Positions 10,115-17,928 of a stretch of 64,000 bases of DNA are shown here, one piece after another (the first letter of the stretch is position 1; each line of letters opens with the position of its first letter). The notes beneath the pieces were generated by a model. That model saw nothing but the letters and a program-made list of their open reading frames with translations, made no database searches and was not told the origin of the DNA. Where the stretch lies: contig NZ_CP029639.1 of the NCBI RefSeq assembly GCF_003268635.1, positions 1,127,501 to 1,191,500 on the forward strand, read 5' to 3'. This stretch comes from Paenibacillus sp. DCT19. Lineage in GTDB: Bacteria > Bacillota > Bacilli > Paenibacillales > Paenibacillaceae. The position numbers and the translations under genes were made by a program.

Positions 10115-10459
10115 GTTTCATAACCCCCATCTAATTTATGTATATTATTCCAATGGGTAATCTAACATAGTGCGACAGTAAATTACAGGAATAGATTTAC
10201 ATAAAATCGTTCTGAACGATAATCACGAAATAATACCTAATCAACAGTTCGTATGGGATGCAAGAGGTAGGTATAAAGAGGTATGAGCATGTTCATATGT
10301 GAAAACAAGAGGGAGCTCCTCTTAGATAATCATAAATTACGCATTGTTTAATAAGTGAAATAATACATAAATGTATGTTTGATAAAAATAAAATTAATGA
10401 GGAATATAGATGGAACGCTCACAGTCCCTATATTAATAAGTAATAGGAGCCCGAATTAT
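10115..10459. other. Intergenic stretch with no supported gene
   Basis: AT-rich, about 345 bases between a divergent pair. It should hold the promoter of the secreted-protein gene on the minus strand. The only open frame seen is about 22 codons from an ATG at 10284, with no convincing support. Confidence 0.5.
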
Positions 10460-10483
10460 ATCCGAATACCTCGGATTTTTTTT
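10460..10483 (+). terminator. Small hairpin followed by a T run
   Basis: ATCCGA-ATACC-TCGGAT followed by seven T has the form of an intrinsic terminator, yet no plus-strand gene is seen upstream. It could end an unrecognised short transcript or insulate the following iron promoter. Confidence 0.45.
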
Positions 10484-10495
10484 CCAAATAAATGC

Positions 10496-10524
10496 TTGAA
10501 CAAAGCACATAACTACATTACAAT
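10496..10524 (+). promoter_or_regulatory. Promoter of the siderophore-binding protein gene
   Basis: TTGAAC (10496-10501) and TACAAT (10519-10524) are separated by 17 bp, about 55 bases upstream of the coding start, with a Fur-like site just after the -10 box. Confidence 0.65.
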
Positions 10525-10529
10525 ACAAA

Positions 10530-10544
10530 TGAGAATGAGATTCA
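10530..10544. promoter_or_regulatory. Fur-like box
   Basis: TGAGAATGAGATTCA resembles the Bacillus 7-1-7 Fur motif TGATAATNATTATCA with four differences, and more TCA/ATCATT halves follow. It sits at the expected transcription start of an iron-siderophore binding-protein gene, which raises its likelihood. Confidence 0.6.
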
Positions 10545-10579
10545 ATATCATTTAGAAGACAAAGGGGAGTCGGGTTACG

Positions 10580-11593
10580 ATGTTTAGATTCAAGAAAAAG
10601 CTATTGATGTACGCTACACTTCTATTGATGATCTCACTGCTGGCAGGGTGTGCATCGGGTGGAAGTGCAGAGACAACAAATACGGCAAGCCAAGCTACGA
10701 GCGGAAATACGAGCAGTAGTGAAAGCGATACAACGAGCAATACCACAGAAGATCAGACTAGAGTGATCAAGCATGCTATGGGTGAAACCACCATTACAGG
10801 TACACCGAAGAAAATCGTAACCTTGTTCCAAGGTGCAAATGACGTTGTCGTTGCTCTGGGTGTTAAGCCCACAGGTGTAGTTGAATCATGGGTACAGCAA
10901 CCTGTATACGAATATCTGAGAGCTGATCTGGATGGGGTACCACAAGTGGGTCAAGAGCCTCAGCCGAATATGGAAGAGATCAACAAATTGAAGCCAGATC
11001 TCATTATTGCGACGAAAATCAGACACGAGGACATCTATGATCAACTGTCACAGATTGCTCCAACGGTTGTAACGGAGACGCTGTTTGATTGGAAAGAAAC
11101 CGTGAAAATGGCTGGTGAAGCGATGAACATGGTGGAGCAATCGGACAAGCTGCTGGCAGATTGGGATACGCGTGTAGCTGATTTCAAAGAAAAAATGGGT
11201 GATCGTCTTCCGATCGAAGCAACCATTACCAACTTCAGAGCTGATCAAGTTCGGATCTTCTACATGGGTTATGCAGGTAAAATTCTGAAAGAACTTGGCT
11301 TCACCAGACCAGCAGGTCATGATGAAGACACTTGGGGTATTGAATTGACATCCAAAGAGAGTATTCCAGATATGAATGCTGATCTGATCTTCAACTTCAA
11401 TTCAGGTACAGAGACAGAAGCGATTCAGAAGAACTATGAGGATTGGACAAGCAGTCCATTGTGGAAGAACCTTGACGCTGTCAAAAACAACCAGCTGGTT
11501 CAAGTCGACGAAGTGGCTTGGAACATGGCAGGAGGATATACATCTGCTAATATGATGCTGGATGATCTGTATGAATATTTCAAATTGAATTAA
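10580..11593 (+). CDS. Iron-siderophore ABC transporter substrate-binding lipoprotein (FecB/FhuD type)
   Basis: A 337-residue lipoprotein with lipobox LLAGC (Cys 24), then a Ser/Thr-rich tether (about residues 30-60) and a class III binding-protein fold. Typical elements are KKIVTLFQGANDVVVALGVKP, KPDLIIA and QLSQIAPTV. It resembles the YfiY-type proteins that bind hydroxamate/citrate siderophores in Bacillus. It precedes two permeases and an ATPase, and a siderophore synthesis operon lies 4 kb away, so it may take up that product. A Fur-like site overlaps its promoter. The ligand is inferred from neighbours only. Confidence 0.92.
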   Translation: MFRFKKKLLMYATLLLMISLLAGCASGGSAETTNTASQATSGNTSSSESDTTSNTTEDQTRVIKHAMGETTITGTPKKIVTLFQGANDVVVALGVKPTGVVESWVQQPVYEYLRADLDGVPQVGQEPQPNMEEINKLKPDLIIATKIRHEDIYDQLSQIAPTVVTETLFDWKETVKMAGEAMNMVEQSDKLLADWDTRVADFKEKMGDRLPIEATITNFRADQVRIFYMGYAGKILKELGFTRPAGHDEDTWGIELTSKESIPDMNADLIFNFNSGTETEAIQKNYEDWTSSPLWKNLDAVKNNQLVQVDEVAWNMAGGYTSANMMLDDLYEYFKLN

Positions 11594-11601
11594 CGGGAGC
11601 G

Positions 11602-11656
11602 AGACCTGCCATGCACCAACATTTGAAGCAAAGTGTATGGTCTGGCAGGTCTTTTT
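11602..11656 (+). terminator. Attenuator-type terminator between binding protein and permeases
   Basis: AGACCTGCCA (11602-11611) pairs with TGGCAGGTCT (11643-11652) and runs into five T. It starts nine bases after the binding-protein stop and ends 27 bases before the first permease. Partial read-through would give more binding protein than membrane components, as is common in such operons. Confidence 0.8.
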
Positions 11657-11683
11657 GCATTTCATGGATGAAAGAGTGAGAAT

Positions 11684-12829
11684 ATGTTTCCCCTTTTTAC
11701 AAAGACAAGCGGAAAGATTTATGGAATTGTGGGTTTATTTATTTTGCTGATGTTGGCCTGTGTGTCCAGTATGATCTTTGGACGTACAGCGATTACGTTG
11801 CAGGATGGGATGGATGCATTCCGGCACTATGATGAACAATCCATCGAACATATCGTTCTGTTAACAGAACGTCTGCCACGTACGGTCATTGCTGCAGTTG
11901 TAGGGGCGAGTCTGGCTGTAGCGGGGGCACTTATGCAAGCGTTGACCCGTAACCCGCTAGCTTCACCGAGTGTGTTCGGCATCAATGCAGGAGCCATTTT
12001 CTTTATTGTAATTGCGATTGTTGTTCTGTCGGTATCATCTTTAAATACCATGATGTGGTTCGGTTTTGCAGGTGCAGCGATTGCTGCTGCTATCGTATAC
12101 GGGCTGGGGTCGCTTGGGCGAGACGGGCTAACGCCAATCAAAATTGTACTGGCAGGTACTGCAATTACAGCACTGTTCTCCTCCTTCACTCAAGCTGTAC
12201 TTATATTAGATGGAACGGGTCTTCAGGATGTATTGTTCTGGCTGGCTGGTTCGGTAAGTGGACGAACGCTGGACATGTTATACCCTGTGCTTCCTTATAT
12301 GACGATTGCGGCAATTATTGCGCTCTTCATGGGAAGGGCGGTCAATCTACTGTTGACGGGTGATGATATTGCCAAAGGCATGGGACAGAATGTGCTGTTA
12401 GTGAAGCTGCTCATGGGTGTTGTTACCGTACTGCTCGCTGGTGGCTCAGTTGCCGTTGCCGGCTCGGTTGGCCTGGTCGGTCTCGTTGTTCCACATATCA
12501 TGCGTGCGCTGGTGGGAAATGATTATCGCTGGCTAGTACCCTATTCTATTCTAGGGGGAGCCATCTTACTGTTATCGGCTGATGTTGTCGCAAGACTGGT
12601 CATTATGCCGCAGGAAATACCGCTTGGTGTCATGACAGCAATCATCGGCGGCCCCTTCTTTGTATACATAGCTCGTAAGGGGGGACGAAAATATGAGAAA
12701 GATGTTAACCTTTCGCACAAAAAAAGATGCCATCTCACTGCAAATGGAACGGAAATCATTATTGGTCATCATTGTGTTGTTTATATTATCTCTCATTGCT
12801 GCGATTGTAGGCACAAGTATAGGCAGTGA
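11684..12829 (+). CDS. Iron-siderophore ABC transporter permease (FecCD family), first subunit, with likely frameshifted 3' end
   Basis: A FecCD-type permease with about nine to ten membrane helices. Family signatures are RLPRTVIAAVVGASLAVAGA, QALTRNPLASPSVFGI and LVVPHIMRALVGNDYR. The family usually ends soon after the IGGPFFVYIARKGG segment. Here the literal frame runs 45 residues further into the next gene with unrelated sequence, overlapping it by 137 bases. One more G in the run of six at 12679-12684 would give a stop at 12694-12696 that overlaps the next ATG as ATGA. The tail is therefore probably an indel artefact or a small mutation. Function is likely retained because the extra tail is outside the core. 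Confidence 0.9.
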   Translation: MFPLFTKTSGKIYGIVGLFILLMLACVSSMIFGRTAITLQDGMDAFRHYDEQSIEHIVLLTERLPRTVIAAVVGASLAVAGALMQALTRNPLASPSVFGINAGAIFFIVIAIVVLSVSSLNTMMWFGFAGAAIAAAIVYGLGSLGRDGLTPIKIVLAGTAITALFSSFTQAVLILDGTGLQDVLFWLAGSVSGRTLDMLYPVLPYMTIAAIIALFMGRAVNLLLTGDDIAKGMGQNVLLVKLLMGVVTVLLAGGSVAVAGSVGLVGLVVPHIMRALVGNDYRWLVPYSILGGAILLLSADVVARLVIMPQEIPLGVMTAIIGGPFFVYIARKGGRKYEKDVNLSHKKRCHLTANGTEIIIGHHCVVYIISHCCDCRHKYRQ

Positions 12830-13736
12830 TTATATTTCTCCGTTACATGTGCTGCAAACCATCTTAAAAGTTGGTGCAGGTGATTACGATTTTGTGGTGC
12901 TCACCTTAAGGTTGCCTCGTGTGCTGTTATCTCTGCTCGTAGGGGCAGCATTGGGGATGTCGGGTGCCATCCTACAGGGCATCATTCGTAATCCGCTCGC
13001 TTCACCGGATGTCATCGGGATCACAGGTGGCGCAGCCGTTGCCGCTGTTGGTTTCGTATCCATTCTGGGTGGAACGATCAGCATTAAGTTACTTCCGCTG
13101 TTTGCCATTATTGGTGCGCTGGTTACGGCGCTAGTGATATATGTGCTGGCATGGAAAAAGGGAGTAACCCCCATCCGCCTCGTTCTGATCGGGATTGGAA
13201 TCTCGGCAATTATGGGAGCAGGGACGACCTTTATGCTGATTCTGAGCCCATTCTATACGGCTGGACAAGCTTATATCTGGCTGACAGGCAGCATCTATGG
13301 GGCATCGTGGCTTGATATCCGAACCATTCTACCAGTCATTATCATTGTTGTACCGCTCGCGATGTGGTTTGCCAGAAGTCTGAATGCACAAGAGTTCGGT
13401 GATGATGTGGCAACTGGACTCGGTGTAACCGTGCAATGGCACCGTTCATTATTGCTTTTATGTAGTGTGCTGCTTGCAGGTATCGCCGTCGCTGTTGCTG
13501 GAACCATCGGATTTGTGGGTCTAATTGCACCACATATCGCTCGAAAGTTAGTAGGGAGAATGTTCGGAAGCTTGCTTCTAGTATCAGGTTTCGTTGGTGC
13601 CTTGCTTGTACTAAGTGCCGATCTGATTGCGCGTACAGCTTTCCTTCCACTTGATGTGCCAGCAGGTGTATTTACAGCGGGGATCGGTGCACCATTTTTC
13701 CTATATTTATTGTTTAAGAATCGAAATCAGTTTTAA
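12693..13736 (+). CDS. Iron-siderophore ABC transporter permease (FecCD family), second subunit
   Basis: A 347-residue permease with the same family marks: LRLPRVLLSLLVGAALG, GIIRNPLASPDVIGI, GLIAPHIARKLVG. It forms the heterodimeric channel with the preceding permease. The start ATG at 12693 would overlap the preceding stop as ATGA if that gene lacked its apparent indel. It is followed after 13 bases by the ATPase gene. Confidence 0.93.
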   Translation: MRKMLTFRTKKDAISLQMERKSLLVIIVLFILSLIAAIVGTSIGSDYISPLHVLQTILKVGAGDYDFVVLTLRLPRVLLSLLVGAALGMSGAILQGIIRNPLASPDVIGITGGAAVAAVGFVSILGGTISIKLLPLFAIIGALVTALVIYVLAWKKGVTPIRLVLIGIGISAIMGAGTTFMLILSPFYTAGQAYIWLTGSIYGASWLDIRTILPVIIIVVPLAMWFARSLNAQEFGDDVATGLGVTVQWHRSLLLLCSVLLAGIAVAVAGTIGFVGLIAPHIARKLVGRMFGSLLLVSGFVGALLVLSADLIARTAFLPLDVPAGVFTAGIGAPFFLYLLFKNRNQF

Positions 13737-13749
13737 GGAGGAGAGAATC

Positions 13750-14571
13750 GTGAGTATTTTGGAAGCAAAGAACCTTACTATCTCTTATGGAGCAGATCCA
13801 ATCATAGATAATCTGAATCTGACGATTCCAAAAGGACAGATTACGGTTCTGATTGGTAGTAATGGGTGTGGCAAATCGACGTTGCTCCGCACGATGGCCC
13901 GATTGTTAAAATCCAGCTCAGGCTCCGTACTGTTAGATGGTGACGAGATTGCCAAACTCCCTACCAAAGAGATTTCAAGATGTATGTCGATCCTGCCACA
14001 AGGCCCCTCCGCACCGGAAGGTCTCACAGTTAGTCAGTTGGTTAGACAAGGGAGATATCCGCATCAGAGCTGGCTGAAGCAATGGTCTCGGGAAGATGAA
14101 CGCATGGTTAAGCTAGCACTTGAATCGACACATCTAACGGAGCTAGCGGATCGACCAGTCGATGCATTGTCTGGTGGTCAGCGCCAGCGTGCCTGGATCG
14201 CGATGACACTGGCTCAAGGCACGGAAACGTTGCTGCTGGATGAGCCGACAACTTATTTGGATATGACTCATCAGATTGAGATACTGGACTTATTATTTGA
14301 ATTAAATGAGCAAGAAGGGCGTACCATTGTGATGGTGCTTCATGATATCAATTTGGCTTGTCGATATGCACATCACATCGTGGCCGTGCATAACAAATCC
14401 ATTTACGCAGAAGGGAAACCGGAGCAGATCGTTACACAGGACATGATTCGTACTGTGTTTCAGATGGAATGCGAGATTGCTGTTGATCCGTTGTTTGGGA
14501 CGCCGACCTGTATCCCACATGGAAAGGGAAGAAAGGTAAACGCAGAGAAGCGCCACACCCAGCTGGCTTAA
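13750..14571 (+). CDS. Iron-siderophore ABC transporter ATP-binding protein (FecE/FhuC type)
   Basis: A 273-residue ATPase with Walker A GSNGCGKST, Q-loop segment ILPQGP, signature LSGGQRQR, Walker B TLLLDEPTTYLD and switch His in VLHDIN. It powers the two FecCD permeases. The GTG at 13750 is preferred because AGGAGGAGAG lies seven bases upstream. The open frame extends further upstream only inside the permease gene. It is the last gene of the importer operon and is followed by a hairpin at 14716. Confidence 0.93.
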   Translation: MSILEAKNLTISYGADPIIDNLNLTIPKGQITVLIGSNGCGKSTLLRTMARLLKSSSGSVLLDGDEIAKLPTKEISRCMSILPQGPSAPEGLTVSQLVRQGRYPHQSWLKQWSREDERMVKLALESTHLTELADRPVDALSGGQRQRAWIAMTLAQGTETLLLDEPTTYLDMTHQIEILDLLFELNEQEGRTIVMVLHDINLACRYAHHIVAVHNKSIYAEGKPEQIVTQDMIRTVFQMECEIAVDPLFGTPTCIPHGKGRKVNAEKRHTQLA

Positions 14572-14715
14572 GGATGAAGAACTACAAGTGTCGATATCCT
14601 CGTATCGTCCGATCTAGGAACCATTGAACCAATCAGGCAACCTCAATGCTATTGACCGATACATGTCCCAAGTTGAAGCATAAGGCAGCTGCTTGATTTG
14701 TTTCCCTTTCAAACT

Positions 14716-14758
14716 GACAAACGTCTCTAAGTTTCATAGTGGGGCGTTTGTCTCTTTT
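14716..14758 (+). terminator. Terminator after the siderophore importer operon
   Basis: GACAAACG (14716-14723) pairs with CGTTTGTC (14745-14752) and leads into a T/C-rich run (TCTTTTCT). Confidence 0.65.
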
Positions 14759-14776
14759 CTCCTACTGACTCTATTA

Positions 14777-14950
14777 GAGGTTGTTCAAAAAGTCCGCTTT
14801 TGATTACGAAGGATGCGCGAGCGGCATCTCAGCATCGAATATGGGATTCAGCCGAAATGTCCGTTGCTCACGTAGGTTTGCCTACGCTCCGCTACTCCAT
14901 TTCTATCTTCATCCCATCTTCTTGGTACTGAAAACCGCCCTTTTTGAACA
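14777..14950. mobile_element. MITE-like element, copy 1
   Basis: A 174-bp non-coding element starting GAGGTTGTTCAAAAAG and ending CCCTTTTTGAACA. The ends are imperfect inverted repeats (TGTTCAAAAAG then CCGCTTTT against GGGCGGTTTT). The body matches copies at 19302-19513 and 31641-31813. It has no coding capacity for a transposase, so it is non-autonomous. Its flanks here (CTATTA left, ACTATGA right) show no clean target duplication. Confidence 0.8.
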
Positions 14951-15001
14951 CGCACTATGACATGTACCCTCCATATCTAGCCTCAACCGTATCTTAGCCT
15001 A

Positions 15002-15028
15002 GCCTAAGTAAATCAACTTTACCTAGGC
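15002..15028. repeat. Inverted repeat upstream of the siderophore operon
   Basis: GCCTAAGTAAA and TTTACCTAGGC are complementary at ten of eleven positions around a five-base centre. It lies about 150 bases upstream of the operon promoter, with no T run, so it reads more like a binding site than a terminator. Confidence 0.5.
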
Positions 15029-15177
15029 ACACCACAATCCTTATCTTAACCTACCCTACGATCGTATCTCAGCAATATCACAACTCAATCACCGAATCAA
15101 TCAACATAAAGATTTATGACCATCTGCGCATCAAACACCCGCTCTGAATATACTTAAAATTCCTTTAAAGTTTTCAA

Positions 15178-15207
15178 TTGACATAAATACTATATTTACC
15201 ATAAAAT
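15178..15207 (+). promoter_or_regulatory. Promoter of the siderophore biosynthesis operon
   Basis: A perfect -35 box TTGACA (15178-15183), an 18-bp spacer and TAAAAT (15202-15207). The Fur box begins 16 bases after the -10 box, so Fur binding would cover the start site. Confidence 0.75.
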
Positions 15208-15222
15208 AGATCTAGGTGATAT

Positions 15223-15237
15223 TGATAATCATTATCA
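15223..15237. promoter_or_regulatory. Perfect Fur box
   Basis: TGATAATCATTATCA is an exact match to the Bacillus 7-1-7 Fur consensus TGATAATNATTATCA, placed just downstream of the operon promoter. Iron repression of the genes that follow is very likely. Confidence 0.92.
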
Positions 15238-15308
15238 AAATAAATCTAATTAAAAACCGGATGAAGCAGAAGCGAGAGCACGTTTCATTGGATCGGGGAG
15301 GATTTCCA

Positions 15309-16322
15309 GTGTTTCCGAAAGGGATTCAGAATCTGCAAAACCGACTCATTCTTAGCAAAGCCCTGGAGATGGGAATCGACTGCAAGCCACTCCTTGCAGG
15401 CTGTGAGGATTTTCTGGAACTCTCGTCCCAGGATAGAAGAATCATCATTAACAAGACGAGGTCTCATCATCTACCGCTAATTGCCGGACTACTGGTAAAG
15501 AATAAGCAGGTGTGTAACATGCTGTTAGAGCAGCAGGGGATGCCTGTGCCTTCCTACGTTGTCCTGAGTGGAATGGGAGAAGAGGCTGTTCGTTTTCTAG
15601 AAGTGAATCAGTCGATTGTTGTCAAACCTCTTGATGCAAGTAGCAGTGCTGGCGTAACGCTTGATGTACAAACTGTTCAGGAGATGGAAACCGCGATTGA
15701 AGGAGCGTTAGCTCATAGCGCGAGCATTATGCTCCAGCGCTTTGTGCGAGGGATAGATTATAGGGTTCTAGTCATCAACGGGGCTATTGCCGCTGTAAAT
15801 AAATATCGTCCTGTCTTCGTGGAGGGAGATGGGATCTCAACGATTAAGGAGTTAATCCAGAGATTGAATCAGGAACGACTTCAATTGACCCATATCGGAG
15901 AATATGAAGCATTCCCGGAGCTTGAAGAGGATTCCGCACAACTGCATCAAGCCTTGCGTGCACAGGGAGCTACTTCTGAGGATGTGCCTTCCTTAGGCAG
16001 ACAGATTGAGCTATACCTTCTACGTAATTCAGCCGCTGGGAACATCAGCGAGTTCTATATGGATTGTACGGAAGATATGCATGAGGCTAACGCCCTTATG
16101 GCGATCCAAGCTGCGAACGCACTACAGATTGATGTAGCCGGGATCGATATCCGCTGCTCGGATATTCGGGTTCCGATTACGAAAGAGAACGGAGGCATTT
16201 TGGAAGTGAATGCACTTCCGGATATGACACATCACGTCTTTCCGCATCGAGGCACTACGCGTGATGTTGTGCGCATGTATATAGAATATCTTGTTCAACA
16301 TGAACCCGTCCTGACACCGTAG
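15309..16322 (+). CDS. ATP-grasp ligase related to the cyanophycin synthetase ATP-grasp domain, first gene of the siderophore operon
   Basis: A 337-residue ATP-grasp enzyme. The nucleotide-binding part shows NKQVCNMLLEQQGMPVP, IVVKPLDASSSAGV and VEGDGISTIKEL. The metal-binding end shows GGILEVNALPDM followed by HHVFPHRGTTRDVV. These resemble the ATP-grasp half of cyanophycin synthetase and glutathione-synthetase-like ligases, which join a carboxylate to an amine, but no Mur-ligase half follows. I chose GTG 15309 because GGGGAGG lies seven bases upstream. The longer frame from 15216 starts before the Fur box and is not credible. It is not part of the known staphyloferrin B gene set, so it may add an extra amide bond or amino acid. 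Confidence 0.82.
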   Translation: MFPKGIQNLQNRLILSKALEMGIDCKPLLAGCEDFLELSSQDRRIIINKTRSHHLPLIAGLLVKNKQVCNMLLEQQGMPVPSYVVLSGMGEEAVRFLEVNQSIVVKPLDASSSAGVTLDVQTVQEMETAIEGALAHSASIMLQRFVRGIDYRVLVINGAIAAVNKYRPVFVEGDGISTIKELIQRLNQERLQLTHIGEYEAFPELEEDSAQLHQALRAQGATSEDVPSLGRQIELYLLRNSAAGNISEFYMDCTEDMHEANALMAIQAANALQIDVAGIDIRCSDIRVPITKENGGILEVNALPDMTHHVFPHRGTTRDVVRMYIEYLVQHEPVLTP

Positions 16323-16395
16323 CAATAAGTACAGATGGATTCTAGATAAATTGAACTAAATATTTACACGAGAACGGAGAGGACAGAAATAACAT

Positions 16396-16502
16396 GGAGA
16401 AGCAGAGCGTTCGCCTTTATCTCCGGATTTTCCCTTTGAAAAAGGGAATCAAAAAAATCTGGGGATAACAGCGATCGGAAGGTTATTCTGTCATCGGAGT
16501 GG
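16396..16502 (+). repeat. Palindromic intergenic repeat family, copy in the siderophore operon
   Basis: The core at 16417-16468 is a long hairpin: TTATCTCCGGATT pairs with AATCTGGGGATAA, with an inner CCCTTT/AAAGGG pair. The flank AGCGATCGGAAGGTTATTCT and CATCGGAGTGG match the complement of 42838-43000. It sits in the 250-base gap between the ATP-grasp and aminotransferase genes, where it could dampen transcription or protect the message. Confidence 0.75.
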
Positions 16503-16572
16503 CAAGTGTAACTATTCTTTATTTCAATTTATATAGTTCATCTCAAATTGATCATAAGGAGCGTAATATGCA

Positions 16573-17928
16573 ATGTCAGTAGAAGTTCAGTCCGACTATC
16601 TGAAGCTTCAAAATGAAAAGGAATCGAATGCGCGCTCGTACCCTAGACACTTTCCACTTGTGATCAGTAAGGCTAAAGGGATTACGGTTACCGATACTGA
16701 AGGTCGTAACTACTATGATTGTCTTGCAGGTGCAGGAACGCTTGCTCTGGGACATAACCATGAGACTGTTACGGATGCGATTCGTGGTGTGCTTGATCAA
16801 CAGATTCCGTTACATACCTTGGATTTAGCAACACCGTTGAAGCTTGCATTTATGCAAGAACTACTCTCCATTCTTCCGAATGAACTGAAGGATACGGCCA
16901 AAATTCAGTTCTGTGGGCCAACTGGAGCCGATGCGGTAGAAGCGGCAATTAAACTAGTCAAAAATGCTACTGGTGGCAAGTCCATCCTTGCCTTTCAAGG
17001 AAGCTATCATGGTTCAACTCAGGCGACTATGGCGATGAGCGGTAACCTAAGCAAAAAGCAACATCTGCAGAGCCTTTTGCCCGATGTGCATTTTCTACCG
17101 TTCCCCTATGAATATCGTTGCCCCTTTGGGATGGGGGAGGGCATGACCGCCAAACTTAGCGCCCAATACATTGAGAATCTGCTGGATGATTGCGAGAGCG
17201 GTATTGCGCTGCCGTGTGGCATTATTCTGGAAACCGTGCAGGGTGAAGGCGGAGTAATTCCTTCAGATCTCGAATGGCTGCGGCAATTGCGCCGTATTAC
17301 GTCTGAGCGTGGCATTCCACTGATTATCGATGAGGTTCAGACAGGCATTGGTCGCACAGGGCGGATGTTCTCATTTGAACATGCTGGGATTGTACCCGAT
17401 GTGATCATCTGCTCCAAAGCAGTGGGTGGTAGCTTACCTATGGCTGTTGTGATCTATAAAGAAGAACTGGATCAATGGCAGCCCGGCGCGCATACGGGAA
17501 CCTTCCGAGGTAATCAGCTAGGGATGGCCGCAGGACTTGCTACCCTTCGCCACATGAAAGAGCAGAACATTCTTCAGAACGTGCAATTGCGCAGTGATCA
17601 GTTCATGCATCGATTGGAGCAATTAAAAGGACAGTATGCAGAGATTGGAGATGTTCGGGGCAGAGGACTGATGATTGGGGTAGAGATCGTTAATCCTGCT
17701 GGCTCGAAGGATCGCTTAGGACATTATTTACAAAATGGAGCGTTAGCCGCGTCCATCCAGCGTGAATGCTTCAACAATGGCTTAATTGTGGAAGTTGGTG
17801 GTCGTCATTCGGCTGTGATTCGGTTCCTGCCACCACTCAATATTACAGAGCAGGAGACAGCGGCAGTATTGGGGATTTTTGAGAAATCCGTGCAGGCAGC
17901 TATTGCTTTAACGACAGCTACAGCATGA
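16573..17928 (+). CDS. dat: Diaminobutyrate-2-oxoglutarate aminotransferase (class III PLP)
   Basis: A 451-residue class III aminotransferase. The N-terminal motif YYDCLAGAGTLALGHNH is characteristic of 2,4-diaminobutyrate aminotransferases (Dat/RhbA/PvdH type). The cofactor site shows IIDEVQTGIGRTG and the PLP lysine in CSKAVGGSLPMAV. It converts aspartate semialdehyde plus glutamate to L-2,4-diaminobutyrate. In this operon it would supply the diamine block, replacing SbnA/SbnB, which make diaminopropionate in staphyloferrin B. AAGGAG precedes the ATG, and the stop overlaps the exporter start (ATGA). Confidence 0.92.
   Translation: MSVEVQSDYLKLQNEKESNARSYPRHFPLVISKAKGITVTDTEGRNYYDCLAGAGTLALGHNHETVTDAIRGVLDQQIPLHTLDLATPLKLAFMQELLSILPNELKDTAKIQFCGPTGADAVEAAIKLVKNATGGKSILAFQGSYHGSTQATMAMSGNLSKKQHLQSLLPDVHFLPFPYEYRCPFGMGEGMTAKLSAQYIENLLDDCESGIALPCGIILETVQGEGGVIPSDLEWLRQLRRITSERGIPLIIDEVQTGIGRTGRMFSFEHAGIVPDVIICSKAVGGSLPMAVVIYKEELDQWQPGAHTGTFRGNQLGMAAGLATLRHMKEQNILQNVQLRSDQFMHRLEQLKGQYAEIGDVRGRGLMIGVEIVNPAGSKDRLGHYLQNGALAASIQRECFNNGLIVEVGGRHSAVIRFLPPLNITEQETAAVLGIFEKSVQAAIALTTATA

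Noticed and set aside
12697..12829. Extra C-terminal tail of the first siderophore permease as a real new domain.
   Set aside because: The tail is encoded by another frame of the next permease and appears only because a G run is one base short.
14777..14950. Considered as an insertion sequence.
   Set aside because: No transposase frame fits in 174 bp. It is at most a non-autonomous element.
15216..15308. Longer start for the siderophore-operon ATP-grasp gene (GTG at 15216, ATG at 15261).
   Set aside because: The first lies before and across the Fur box and the second has no binding site. GTG 15309 has GGGGAGG at the right distance.
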